In this document: piece by piece, positions 34,956 to 43,247 of the stretch
How positions within the stretch are numbered: the first letter of the stretch is position 1
Layout of the letters: each line of letters opens with the position of its first letter
Assembly (NCBI GenBank): GCA_963931255.1
Contig: OZ006972.1
Coordinates: forward strand, 620,001-684,000
Origin: CALUVN01 sp944323595
GTDB lineage: Bacteria > Cyanobacteriota > Vampirovibrionia > Gastranaerophilales > Gastranaerophilaceae
Direction: 5' to 3'
DNA length: 64,000 nucleotides
Notes under the pieces: model-generated
Database searches by the model: none
Told to the model about the DNA's origin: nothing
What the model saw: only the letters and a program-made list of their open reading frames with translations
Made by a program: the position numbers and the translations under genes

Positions 34956-35318
34956 TTATTCAAGCCGTTCATCAAGGGTAATATTTTTCATCTTTTCAAT
35001 ATCTTCATCAAAGAATTTTACTTTTTTTATTTCCGAAATCTCAATTCCCATCATTTCGCTATCATGATTAGCTTTCATACGGGCATTATATTGAGCTTTA
35101 GTTTCTACTACATAATCTGGAAATAACTTTTTTACTATTTTTTTAGTTTTATCGGTAATCCAATTCCCGAGTTTTGTTTTAGGACATTTAACCTCTTTTC
35201 CTTGATAACCATCGGGCATACTTTGCATGTATTCTCTATATGTTAGATGAAAACCTAGTATTTTTCTATCTAAAACAACAGGTTGACCACCTAAACCCGT
35301 TACTTTTTTTATACGCAC
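34956..35318 (-). CDS. 120-aa protein sharing a motif with its neighbour
   Basis: Starts at a GTG with an AAGGA site. The C-terminal third has NHDSEMMGIEISEIKKVKFF followed by DEDIEKMKN, which recurs in the 98-aa protein next to it (35337-35633). The N-terminus (VVLDRKILGFHLTYREYMQS) is unlike it. No known domain is seen. It lies third in a leftward group after the ADP-ribosyltransferase gene and may serve as immunity, adaptor or chaperone. Confidence 0.6.
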   Translation of the reverse strand: MRIKKVTGLGGQPVVLDRKILGFHLTYREYMQSMPDGYQGKEVKCPKTKLGNWITDKTKKIVKKLFPDYVVETKAQYNARMKANHDSEMMGIEISEIKKVKFFDEDIEKMKNITLDERLE

Positions 35319-35336
35319 TTAATTTATCCTTATATT

Positions 35337-35633
35337 TTATTCTTCATATGTATAGCGTCCTTCTCTTTTAAGTTTTGCTCTATATGCTATAGCTTCCATT
35401 TCTGACATATTTTTCATTTTTTCAATATCTTCATTAAAAAATTTTACTTTTTTTATTTCAGCAGTTTCAATTCCCATCATCTCACTGTCGTGGTTTCGAC
35501 GAATTCTTTCTGCTTCGGATATAAATTCATCAGGCTTTGTCTCCAACTTTGTCGCAGTACGATTGATTTTAGGTTTGCTCTGACCTATGTTAGATAGGGT
35601 ATTAACTAATTTTCGGAATATTTTTATTGTCAT
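35337..35633 (-). CDS. 98-aa protein with the same NHDSEMMGIE motif
   Basis: Starts at ATG 35633 with AAAGGAG. It contains RNHDSEMMGIETAEIKKVKF followed by NEDIEKMKN, near-identical to the neighbour's C-terminus; outside this the two differ. The DNA of the shared part is also similar, so it arose by duplication. It ends 18 bases before the GTG of that neighbour. Small, charged, no signal peptide. Function unknown. Confidence 0.65.
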   Translation of the reverse strand: MTIKIFRKLVNTLSNIGQSKPKINRTATKLETKPDEFISEAERIRRNHDSEMMGIETAEIKKVKFFNEDIEKMKNMSEMEAIAYRAKLKREGRYTYEE

Positions 35634-35667
35634 ATAAACTCCTTTGCATGTATTATAACATATTTTT

Positions 35668-38283
35668 CTAATTTTTTATATTTGCATATATTTTCCAAAT
35701 ACCATTCTCGTATTCAATATCTTTAATTAAAATTTGTGAATTTCTTTGCAGCAAGAATTCAACTTGATTTCCATGTGTTGTTCTTGTATTGTAACTTTCA
35801 ATAAAAGTTCCTTTAGTGCCGGCGGGCAAATCAAATTCCCAACGGATGTCGCTTTTGTTAAAGTGTACATCTTCACACATTGATGTCGACATAAAACGTT
35901 CTTGGTATATAGTTATGTCTTCATGTCTTATCTTATCCAAAAGTCTTTCTCTAATCTCTACATCTTTTATGTTAGCGATATTTTTAAGCTCAGTACCCAG
36001 ACTCTTATTATTAGACAATGTTACTATATCTAAAATTCCATAACTGTCATCTCTATAAACCTTAATAGGCTCTTTAATTCGTTGTTGGTCTATATATGCA
36101 GTTATGTTGTCAATATGACTTTGAATTTTAGGTGACGGCTGAATATTATTTTTCTTTAAATCTGTCAATGCCCAATTGATTTCACGTGAATCATCTTTAT
36201 ACACCATCATTGATTCGTGAATTTTACCCGTTGCAGGATGTTTTACACTATTTATTATTACATCCCAGTGTGATGGAGACAATTGGGATAATTTTCCGAT
36301 CGGGGTATGATTTTTAGATAATATCTGAACAAGTTCGGTAAGTTTTTCAGGATTTGCATCCCAGTATTTTAAACTTTCAGGATCACTTATTTCGTGTAAT
36401 TTACGGCTTACATAAGTGTACATTGATCCCTTAGTCTTTAATATCCCCGTAACAATTGGAATAAGCTGTGAAATTCCTTCTGATGTTAAATTAACCTGCC
36501 CTGTTATAACCCAGTCTGCAAGCAGGCTCATTGTTGCGTCCGCACCGATTTTTGTGGAAAGTGCTACTAACCTCGGGCAATTTGCCATTACAAGTTCACT
36601 GTATGCAAGAGATGACATTTTGCCAATTCCTACTCCTGCAGTTAATAAAGCGGTTGAAACTACAAGTTCTTTTGTTATTGCCTGCTTATCTTCTTCCGTA
36701 ATTCCGCCGGCTTTGGTTAAATCTTCTGTTAATTGAACAGCAGTTCCTCCAAATGCAGCCGTACCAAGTCCGCTTAAGACCATAGCTGATGCTGCCTGAC
36801 CTCCCACAGGGATAAGCTGACCTGCGATTAATAAAAGCATTCCGACACCCTGCACACCTGTTTTAATATATTGAACACCTTTCATCTGACTTTCTACAAA
36901 CGCCTGTGCAAGTCTGCTTCCATGTTCTGCTCCATAAGCGAGATTGTATGTCTGTTTGCAGTCAAGTTCAATTTCTTCAAGTGGTTTTCCGTCAAGAAGT
37001 TTATTGTAATTACTGTCTAATGTTTCCTGTAGTTTATTGGAAATATTTACAAGGGTATAACTTTTTACTGCAAAAGTTCCATATTCTAATCTGCCGTCTT
37101 TAAAACTTGTTCCTGTATCTTCTAAAAATCTGTTAATCAAATCCTCATCGTTACCGTAAAGTCTGTATAATGCAGCATTAACACATCTTTCAAGATTGTT
37201 TATACAAATTTCCATCGCCCCGCCAAAAGGTTCTCCATACTTGTTATTCCCGTCTACTGTTACTGTCGGATTGTGCAAAAGTTCCTTTATTTGATTATTT
37301 CTGTTCCTTACTGCAAGAACAAGTGTCATCCGAGCTTCTTTTGCCGCATAATCTGTTATTGCATCTGGATTGAATTTGACACCTCGTTCAAGTTCGTATG
37401 CTTTTTCAAACTCCATAACTTTATAAGCATCCTGACTTTCAAGCATACCTTTTACAGTTGCCGGGGCAGTAAATTTGGGAACCTCAAAATCTTTAAATTT
37501 AGTCTGAATGTTAGCCTGTAGGGCATTTGTTATTAAATTCTTTTTTATTACGGGAGCTTTTTGAACATATTCGCTATCCTCCAGAGCTGCAAGAGATGAA
37601 ATAAATTGATTAAGGTCTGTTGGTCTGAGTTTGCTTAATTCCTGTTTGATAAGTCTGACTTCTTCCGCATTTTCTGCTTCCGGCAGAAGTTTGACTGCAA
37701 GATTCAGTTTTGTTTCAAGATACTGTTTTACGGATAATTCATCTCCTGATGCCATTGCAAGCATACTGTTACCAAGTTGTTCGACAGCTAAAATTCTTTC
37801 AATATTGCTTGATGCAAATTCTGTATTAAACAATTCTTTTCCGCTGTTAAAGAGTTTGCTTACAGCACCTTCGTTATCTTTTTGAGTTTTTAACAGGGCT
37901 TGAGCTTTTTGTAAATCGGAATTCAAATAATCTACTGCAAGAAGTTCTATATCCTCGCTGGACGGTTCAACCGGAGCAATATACACAGGCTTTTTCTCAG
38001 TTTTTTCTGGCTTTTTAGCATATCCGAGTTTGCTGATGAGATTATTAAAAACGGTTGAATCGGGCATCTGTTCACACTCTTTAATCCCAGAAACAAGGTT
38101 ATTAGAGCCGAATGCTGACGGATTAGCAGACTGCACAGCCCAGGAATTACAGCTTTGCTGTTTGCCGAAATCGGGAAGAACAGAGTTTAGAATATCTATT
38201 GCCTCCTGCTCGGATATATTCTTATTATTGGTTTTAAATTCCGCCAACAGTTTTATTTCCTGAATACTCAGGTTTTTGTCCAT
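35668..38283 (-). CDS. Large protein with C-terminal ADP-ribosyltransferase domain
   Basis: 871 aa with AGGAGCT upstream. The first 450 residues are helical with charged stretches. A hydrophobic, Gly/Ala-rich segment (GVGMLLLIAGQLIPVGGQAA, then ALLTAGVGIGKMSS) spans about 475-560. The C-terminal ~130 residues carry the R-S-E type ART motifs: IKVYRDDSYGIL (Arg ~746), FMSTSMCEDV (STS ~797) and HGNQVEFLLQ (QxE ~838), as in VIP2/C3-type exoenzymes. The protein would transfer ADP-ribose from NAD to a target, perhaps as a toxin or effector. No signal peptide is visible. Target unknown. Confidence 0.75.
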   Translation of the reverse strand: MDKNLSIQEIKLLAEFKTNNKNISEQEAIDILNSVLPDFGKQQSCNSWAVQSANPSAFGSNNLVSGIKECEQMPDSTVFNNLISKLGYAKKPEKTEKKPVYIAPVEPSSEDIELLAVDYLNSDLQKAQALLKTQKDNEGAVSKLFNSGKELFNTEFASSNIERILAVEQLGNSMLAMASGDELSVKQYLETKLNLAVKLLPEAENAEEVRLIKQELSKLRPTDLNQFISSLAALEDSEYVQKAPVIKKNLITNALQANIQTKFKDFEVPKFTAPATVKGMLESQDAYKVMEFEKAYELERGVKFNPDAITDYAAKEARMTLVLAVRNRNNQIKELLHNPTVTVDGNNKYGEPFGGAMEICINNLERCVNAALYRLYGNDEDLINRFLEDTGTSFKDGRLEYGTFAVKSYTLVNISNKLQETLDSNYNKLLDGKPLEEIELDCKQTYNLAYGAEHGSRLAQAFVESQMKGVQYIKTGVQGVGMLLLIAGQLIPVGGQAASAMVLSGLGTAAFGGTAVQLTEDLTKAGGITEEDKQAITKELVVSTALLTAGVGIGKMSSLAYSELVMANCPRLVALSTKIGADATMSLLADWVITGQVNLTSEGISQLIPIVTGILKTKGSMYTYVSRKLHEISDPESLKYWDANPEKLTELVQILSKNHTPIGKLSQLSPSHWDVIINSVKHPATGKIHESMMVYKDDSREINWALTDLKKNNIQPSPKIQSHIDNITAYIDQQRIKEPIKVYRDDSYGILDIVTLSNNKSLGTELKNIANIKDVEIRERLLDKIRHEDITIYQERFMSTSMCEDVHFNKSDIRWEFDLPAGTKGTFIESYNTRTTHGNQVEFLLQRNSQILIKDIEYENGIWKIYANIKN

Positions 38284-38394
38284 AGCTCTTTTTAGCTCCT
38301 AGATAATTATCCGTATTCTTTAACGGAGCTTCAAAGCCAATTCTTTAAATATATTCTTTATTATTAATTATTTTTTACAAAGTAATGAAAAATA

Positions 38395-39384
38395 TCACCA
38401 TATATATACACTGTCTGCATCATAATAGCGTATCCTTCGGAGGCTATAAAACATTTTCAATCTTTCTTTAGCTAATTTCTTTTTGTCGTCTAGATTTTCG
38501 GTGCTTTGGTGAACACTTATATATATTTTTTTTATTTTTAAATTCTTATTTATGGCATCAAATATATGTTGATCAGTTTCATCAAGAGAATGACCATGAA
38601 TAAACAAAACACCGCTTATTTCTGAAAGTTTCTTGTAGCAATATTGCAGGTAATCATTTTCATTAATAAAATCTAATTTATTTTGGCTTTCTCCTTCTGT
38701 TACTACAAGAGGAAAGATATCTTTATCTTGATATTTTTGAGTTATCTCTAATAGGGTACCACCTGTATATTTATCTGCCACTATTTTATAGGCATCCCTA
38801 TTTTTATAAAATAAATGTAATGCACCATGCAGGTAAAAAACATTTTGAAAATTATTGAATTTAGACCATTCGCAATAATATTCCTTACGATTAGCAAAAC
38901 CATCCTTTTGAATGCCAAATTTTTTATTTAAGTCGCCTAAATTATACATTAACAACCAATATAGTAGTAGGTCATAGTTTAAGGTAAAAATATAATTAAA
39001 ATTCGATAAAAATTTTAAAGTATTCTTTTTTCGGGATTCTGCAATTTCAAAAGATTTAGGATGAATATATGAAATACACTGTATCAAGTCATTTCGGACA
39101 ACTCGTTGATAATTCCATAATAAATCTGCAATAGCTTCAGAATGAAGATTGTAATAACAATAATCTGTAACCTCTCTAAATTTATTCATAACTAGTTCAA
39201 AGTCTTTTGTATCAAGCTCTTGAAATATATTTTTAATTTCAGGAGGTAATTGCGAAAATTGGAACAGAGAATCATAAGAAAAACATTTATCACAAGCTAT
39301 ACTGAAACCATTTCCAAGCAATATATTTCTTTGATTACTATTGGTTTCAGAAATAGCCTCTTCAAATTCAAGGATTTTTTCCAT
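38395..39384 (-). CDS. SIR2-like protein (DUF4917-like)
   Basis: 329 aa from ATG 39384 with AGGAGGT; a longer frame exists but is not needed. NILLGNGFSIACDKCFSYDS, a central YIFTLNYDLLLYWLL, FYLHGALHLFYK and LFIHGHSLDETDQHIFDAIN are motifs of the SIR2-fold/DUF4917 group, which binds NAD or related ligands. Many SIR2-like proteins outside the sirtuins are NADases in phage-defence systems. It stands alone, next to prophage 2, and is the outermost gene of the island. Activity is inferred only. Confidence 0.7.
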   Translation of the reverse strand: MEKILEFEEAISETNSNQRNILLGNGFSIACDKCFSYDSLFQFSQLPPEIKNIFQELDTKDFELVMNKFREVTDYCYYNLHSEAIADLLWNYQRVVRNDLIQCISYIHPKSFEIAESRKKNTLKFLSNFNYIFTLNYDLLLYWLLMYNLGDLNKKFGIQKDGFANRKEYYCEWSKFNNFQNVFYLHGALHLFYKNRDAYKIVADKYTGGTLLEITQKYQDKDIFPLVVTEGESQNKLDFINENDYLQYCYKKLSEISGVLFIHGHSLDETDQHIFDAINKNLKIKKIYISVHQSTENLDDKKKLAKERLKMFYSLRRIRYYDADSVYIW

Positions 39385-39514
39385 TATACCTCCTAAACCT
39401 GAAAACAAGAATAGCATAAGGTAAGCAAATTTTTATACTTTAATTTAATGAAAATTTATAAAATATAAAATGACAACAATTTTGAAAAAACACAGACTTC
39501 AAGTTGCCAAAAAA

Positions 39515-39551
39515 AATCAAACCATGTGTACAAAATAATCAAACCATGTGT
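39515..39551. repeat. Tandem 15-base repeat next to the integrase (possible att core)
   Basis: AATCAAACCATGTGT occurs at 39515-39529 and 39537-39551, a 22-base period. It lies just past the stop of the serine recombinase, where the prophage end is expected. It may be part of an attachment site. The other prophage end is outside the window. Confidence 0.4.
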
Positions 39552-39555
39552 TCTT

Positions 39556-40962
39556 TTACACTATCGTTTCACCGTCAAAAATGGGGTTCGATATTAACAA
39601 ATTCATCAATTTTCTTTTTTCTTCTGATGATTGGTTCAAATATAGTTGTGGTGCGTCTTTACAGAGGTTCAACAATAGTTCAACATTTCCCACAAACTCA
39701 TTACCCGCTTTTGCAATTTTTTCATATTTAACCAGTGCAACATCAAGTTCATGTTGCCATTCGTCACGTTTAGATATATATGTTTCGGTGTCAATAATAC
39801 CGTCGCATTTATCCGTGTATAATTGCGAAAGTCGTCTTTGTAATAGTTTAATTTTTTTGTTTAATTCGTCAGCACTTACACATGCAAATTCACTTTCCAT
39901 ATTTATAAGTTCTTTTGCTATGCTTATAATTCCGGAAATACATTCTTCACTAAAATATAAATTATTTAAAACGTGTTCTTGAAAAGCGTTTTCAAATTCA
40001 TCTTGTCTTAATGTGGTGTTTTTGCAACTATGGCAACGATAATAAATATAATTACCTTTTTTGTGTCTTCCGTGTTGCAATTCTGCAATTAAAGGTCTTC
40101 CGCAATGTTTACATTTAATAAATCCGGAATACGCAAAATTGTGTTTTTTACGTGCGGTTTTGTATTTGCCTTTTATTTTTTCTTGCACGTGCATAAATAA
40201 TTCCGGTGAAATAATCGCGTCGTGCTTTGCATTGTAATATTTTACACCTTTATAAATAAAAATACCGGTGTAAAATTCATTATGCAATATGTTTTCAATG
40301 GTTTTCATCGTGCAATTACGGTTTTTAGGTCTAAAACCGCAGGCATGCATATATTCCGCAAGGGATTTATAAGTGTAGTTTTCCATTAGGTAACTTTCAA
40401 ATATTTGTTTTATAAAGGGCGCAACGGTCGGGTCAATAATAAGTTCTTTTTTGCCGTTGGCATTTTGTTTGTTTATATATCCCATTGGCGGGCTTGACGG
40501 GTAATAACCTTGTGCGCATTTTTCGTTTAAACCTTTTCGGATTTCTTCCGACAAGTTATCAATATAATTTTTAGCCATTAGAACACGGATTCCGTGCATG
40601 AACTTGTCTTGACTTTTTGATTCAGCAGACAATATATTGCCCTCTTTGCAAAAATGTATTGCAAGCCCGTTTAAATCGTCTAATGTCACATAGTCTTTTA
40701 AATTTCTATATAACCGGTCAGTCTTTTCAACAAGTATAATTCGGACAGTTGAATTTTTTTTCAAATACTTCACCATATTGTTGAATTGAGTTCGACCGGC
40801 TTTTTTTGCGGTTTCGGATTCAACAAATTCTTCAACTACTGAAATATTATTCTTTTTGGCGTATTCGTGCAAAAGTTTGATTTGCGCAGGGATTGAAAAA
40901 CCCTCTTTTTCTTGACGGTCTGATGATACCCTTGCATATAATACAGCCTTTTTAGTCGTCAT
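39556..40962 (-). CDS. Large serine recombinase (phage integrase)
   Basis: 468 aa from ATG 40962, which lies inside the end of the gene upstream. The catalytic domain has KKAVLYARVSSDRQEKEGFS with the nucleophile Ser, later ILVEKTDRLYRN. A recombinase domain (QGYYPSSPPMGYINKQ, NILHNEFYTGIFIYKGVKYY) and zinc ribbon (FIKCKHCGRPLIAEL, YYRCHSCKN) follow, then a coiled coil. It cuts attP/attB and rejoins by subunit rotation. It closes the lysogeny module read leftward. Confidence 0.94.
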   Translation of the reverse strand: MTTKKAVLYARVSSDRQEKEGFSIPAQIKLLHEYAKKNNISVVEEFVESETAKKAGRTQFNNMVKYLKKNSTVRIILVEKTDRLYRNLKDYVTLDDLNGLAIHFCKEGNILSAESKSQDKFMHGIRVLMAKNYIDNLSEEIRKGLNEKCAQGYYPSSPPMGYINKQNANGKKELIIDPTVAPFIKQIFESYLMENYTYKSLAEYMHACGFRPKNRNCTMKTIENILHNEFYTGIFIYKGVKYYNAKHDAIISPELFMHVQEKIKGKYKTARKKHNFAYSGFIKCKHCGRPLIAELQHGRHKKGNYIYYRCHSCKNTTLRQDEFENAFQEHVLNNLYFSEECISGIISIAKELINMESEFACVSADELNKKIKLLQRRLSQLYTDKCDGIIDTETYISKRDEWQHELDVALVKYEKIAKAGNEFVGNVELLLNLCKDAPQLYLNQSSEEKRKLMNLLISNPIFDGETIV

Positions 40963-41332
40963 TTTCCGTTGATTCCCCGCAGTATTCAAAAGGTATATTA
41001 AAAGCCTTTGTGTAATTTTCTAATGCTTTTAACAACAAATCCGTTTCACCTAAACAAAACATATATTCTGAATGCGTTGTCATTCTTATCGCAAAATATA
41101 CAAAACTCTTGAATGTCCATGTGCGGATATTATAAACATCTTTCATATTATCCGAAATTGTTTCGTTGTCTTGTGAAATAGTGAAACATTGATTTTTAAA
41201 ATTTAATTGACACTTACCTTTTTTAATATTTGTAATTTCATTATGGTTTATGTAGCCTTTTATAAAATCCAATTTGAAGCCGAATTGTGCATTTTTGCGG
41301 TCAAATAAATTATTGAATAAACGTTTAAACAT
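40952..41332 (-). CDS. Prophage protein of unknown function, lysogeny module
   Basis: 126 aa with AAGGAAG upstream. The middle reads GFKLDFIKGYINHNEITNIK, FTISQDNETISDNMKDVYNI; the end ESTENDD overlaps the integrase start. The sequence is beta-rich with no recognised motif or membrane segment. Its place between the ImmA-like protease and the integrase suggests a role in the lysogenic state or in excision control (not established). Confidence 0.6.
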   Translation of the reverse strand: MFKRLFNNLFDRKNAQFGFKLDFIKGYINHNEITNIKKGKCQLNFKNQCFTISQDNETISDNMKDVYNIRTWTFKSFVYFAIRMTTHSEYMFCLGETDLLLKALENYTKAFNIPFEYCGESTENDD

Positions 41333-41344
41333 ATATACTTCCTT

Positions 41345-41563
41345 TTATATGTGCGCTAACATTTCAAGTTCATTAACGTTTTTGTAGCGGTCAAAATCGT
41401 TATTTTTAATATGGTTTAATTCGTGTTTGAATGCTTTTTGCAGGCAGGCATGCGACATTCTTGAATTTAAAATTATTGTGTAGTAATCATCACCGGAATG
41501 ATACATTGTAAAAGCATTGATTTTTTCCGGCAAATTTTTGTAAACAACCATGTAATTATCCAT
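41345..41563 (-). CDS. ImmA/IrrE-type zinc protease, short
   Basis: 72 aa. The motif LQKAFKHELNHIKNNDFDRY holds the HExxH of the ImmA/IrrE family, which in phages and conjugative elements cleaves the adjacent repressor to trigger induction. It is shorter than typical members (~130 aa or more). Its start overlaps the end of the repressor gene, as for immR-immA pairs. Confidence 0.8.
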   Translation of the reverse strand: MDNYMVVYKNLPEKINAFTMYHSGDDYYTIILNSRMSHACLQKAFKHELNHIKNNDFDRYKNVNELEMLAHI

Positions 41564-41933
41564 TAGACGTTCCCTTTATTGAATTTGCAACGGTTATAAT
41601 GGCGCGCACTTGTTCCGGCGTCATGTCACGCATTGCGTCAAATAATATTCTATAATCGGGATTGTCATGTAATTCTTGCGCTAATTCCGCAGTTTTGCGG
41701 TCAATATAATATGGCGACGTTGGTTCGGATTCCCATTCATAGAAATCATCAAGGCTACAATTAAGAGCGTCCGCAATTTTGCGCAAATACGATAATGTCG
41801 GGTTTTTATTAAATCCACCGAATAATTTTGTTATTGTACTTTCACTGATTCCGGTTAATTCGGCTAATTTCTTATAAGTATAGCCGTTTGATTTTCGGAT
41901 TTCTTGCATTTTTTCAATACTAAATTTAGGCAT
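41556..41933 (-). CDS. XRE-family repressor
   Basis: 125 aa. The N-terminal IEKMQEIRKSNGYTYKKLAE then LTGISESTITKLFGG is a classic XRE helix-turn-helix. The C-terminal half (TAELAQELHDNPDYRILFDA, MTPEQVRAIITV) is a small dimerisation tail. It would repress the rightward promoter at 42047. It is coupled to the ImmA-like protease, a likely switch. Confidence 0.9.
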   Translation of the reverse strand: MPKFSIEKMQEIRKSNGYTYKKLAELTGISESTITKLFGGFNKNPTLSYLRKIADALNCSLDDFYEWESEPTSPYYIDRKTAELAQELHDNPDYRILFDAMRDMTPEQVRAIITVANSIKGTSNG

Positions 41934-41984
41934 TTGTTACATTCCTTTATATTCTACATATTGACACAAATACTTAAATAATGC

Positions 41985-42014
41985 CACAAAATGAAAGTTT
42001 TTGTTTCATTTGTG
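41985..42014. promoter_or_regulatory. Candidate operator (inverted repeat)
   Basis: CACAAAATGAAA (41985-41996) and TTTCATTTGTG (42004-42014) form an inverted repeat with one bulged A and a 7-base spacer, in the repressor-cro intergenic region. A repressor dimer site is a reasonable guess. Confidence 0.45.
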
Positions 42015-42046
42015 AATAAATTATTCTAATTATTGAAGAAAAATTG

Positions 42047-42075
42047 TTGACATATTCTTTTTATTGAAGTATATT
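42047..42075 (+). promoter_or_regulatory. Rightward early promoter
   Basis: TTGACA (42047-42052) and TATATT (42070-42075) are separated by 17 bases, 66 bases before the Cro-like gene. This is likely the early lytic promoter of prophage 2. Confidence 0.75.
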
Positions 42076-42141
42076 TGATTTTGTTAATATTCATTATGTG
42101 GAATATTTGAGAGAAGAATTATTGAATATAAGGAAAGTGAG

Positions 42142-42345
42142 ATGTACAGAAATATTATTGCAGAAATGGTAAGAAACGGCATGACACGTGCTTTTGTCGC
42201 AAAAAAATTAAAAATTTCGGTAGCGACATTAAGAAAAAAAATTGCCGGTGAAAGCGATTTTAAAAATAGTGAAGTTGAAATTTTACTTTCATTATTTGGA
42301 AACAATGCAACTTTTGAATATCTGTTTGAGGTCAAGCCGGCATGA
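42142..42345 (+). CDS. Cro-like HTH protein
   Basis: 67 aa with AAGGAAAG upstream. MVRNGMTRAFVAKKLKISVA then TLRKKIAGESDFKNSEVEIL is a small helix-turn-helix of the type found in Firmicute-like phage Cro or activator proteins. It is first in the rightward early operon, divergent from the XRE repressor, so a Cro or antirepressor function is likely. Confidence 0.75.
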   Translation: MYRNIIAEMVRNGMTRAFVAKKLKISVATLRKKIAGESDFKNSEVEILLSLFGNNATFEYLFEVKPA

Positions 42346-42467
42346 AAAAGAAGTTGAAAGTCATTGTTTCGATTGACAGAACACCAATGACGGAAGAAGA
42401 AAAGAAAATTCGCATTGCGCAATTCTTTATACTTCTGCACAAGTGGAAATATAGTCAAGCAGTATGA
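42342..42467 (+). CDS. 41-aa early protein
   Basis: The ATG overlaps the end of the Cro-like gene (gcATGA). The product MKKKLKVIVSIDRTPMTEEE then KKIRIAQFFILLHKWKYSQAV is basic and has no known domain. Stop-start overlap supports translation. Such small early genes often act on the host; the role is not known. Confidence 0.5.
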   Translation: MKKKLKVIVSIDRTPMTEEEKKIRIAQFFILLHKWKYSQAV

Positions 42468-42492
42468 CGGAAAGAAAGAGAGGTTAAACAAA

Positions 42493-42843
42493 GTGGACAA
42501 AAAAACGAAACAGTTATTACAAATTACTAAAAACGCATATTCGCAGGCGTTAGAGGTTTTAGGATTTGTTAAACAAAAAGAACAAATGAGCGACCAAAAA
42601 TTAAATACAGAATTAGAACGTCGCATTCGACAAATCCGTGAAGTAAACAGTCAAAAAATCATTATGAACGTGTATGTTCCGCAAATAATCAAGGAAACGT
42701 TAGAAAAAGACAATTACTTGATTTCGCAGGCTCAAGCGTTGCCAATTGTGGTTGCAAAGTTCAATCAAGAATTACAAGCCGGAAGAATTGATTCTTTATT
42801 CAATTTTGTTGTTCCGGAAGATGAAAGCGTAAAGGGGGAATAA
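42493..42843 (+). CDS. Early phage protein, unknown
   Basis: 116 aa from a GTG at 42493 with a GAGAGG site; the longer frame to 42415 overlaps the previous gene. It is helical, with LELERRIRQIREVN-like charge pattern (NTELERRIRQIREVNSQKII) and an end VVPEDESVKGE that overlaps the SSB start by one base. No domain is recognised. Coupling to SSB suggests DNA metabolism. Confidence 0.6.
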   Translation: MDKKTKQLLQITKNAYSQALEVLGFVKQKEQMSDQKLNTELERRIRQIREVNSQKIIMNVYVPQIIKETLEKDNYLISQAQALPIVVAKFNQELQAGRIDSLFNFVVPEDESVKGE

Positions 42844-43247
42844 TGGGAAAAATCAAAACAAATCAAGTAGTTTTATTAGGACGTGTCGGTTGGAAAGATT
42901 TTAAATATACCGAAAATGGAACAGCGATTGCAACAATCAATCTTGGTGTGAAACGCGGTCAAGATAAATGGAACAATTTTTTCATTAAGTTTTTCAATAC
43001 AAAAATGAAAAGTATTGCGGAAGAAGTCGTGGAACTTGTTTCAGAGGGTGACTATATACAAGTAACCGGACGACTTATTGAAACAAAATTCATTCCAAAA
43101 GGTTGGGAAAATCAACTTGACGAAAACGGCAATCAAAAAACCGTTTCAAAAATTGAGATAGTCGCGCAATCATACCGCAAAGTCTATTACAACGAAGAAA
43201 CGGAAGAATTTGACTATATAGGCGGTGACTATGGTCAAGATTGTTAA
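42843..43247 (+). CDS. ssb: Single-stranded DNA-binding protein
   Basis: 134 aa. An OB fold is clear: NQVVLLGRVGWKDFKYTENG, AIATINLGVKRGQ, WNNFFIKFFNTK, EGDYIQVTGRLIET. The usual acidic tail DDDIPF is missing; the end is EEFDYIGGDYGQDC. It coats ssDNA in phage replication. The ATG overlaps the previous stop. Confidence 0.9.
   Translation: MGKIKTNQVVLLGRVGWKDFKYTENGTAIATINLGVKRGQDKWNNFFIKFFNTKMKSIAEEVVELVSEGDYIQVTGRLIETKFIPKGWENQLDENGNQKTVSKIEIVAQSYRKVYYNEETEEFDYIGGDYGQDC

Noticed and set aside
36416..38263. Several plus-strand frames of 65-106 codons opposite the ADP-ribosyltransferase gene
   Set aside because: They are antisense shadows of one long coding frame with known motifs, lacking ribosome sites.
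39556..39982. Plus-strand frames opposite the serine recombinase C-terminus
   Set aside because: Antisense to a full-length recombinase with intact domains; no start signals.
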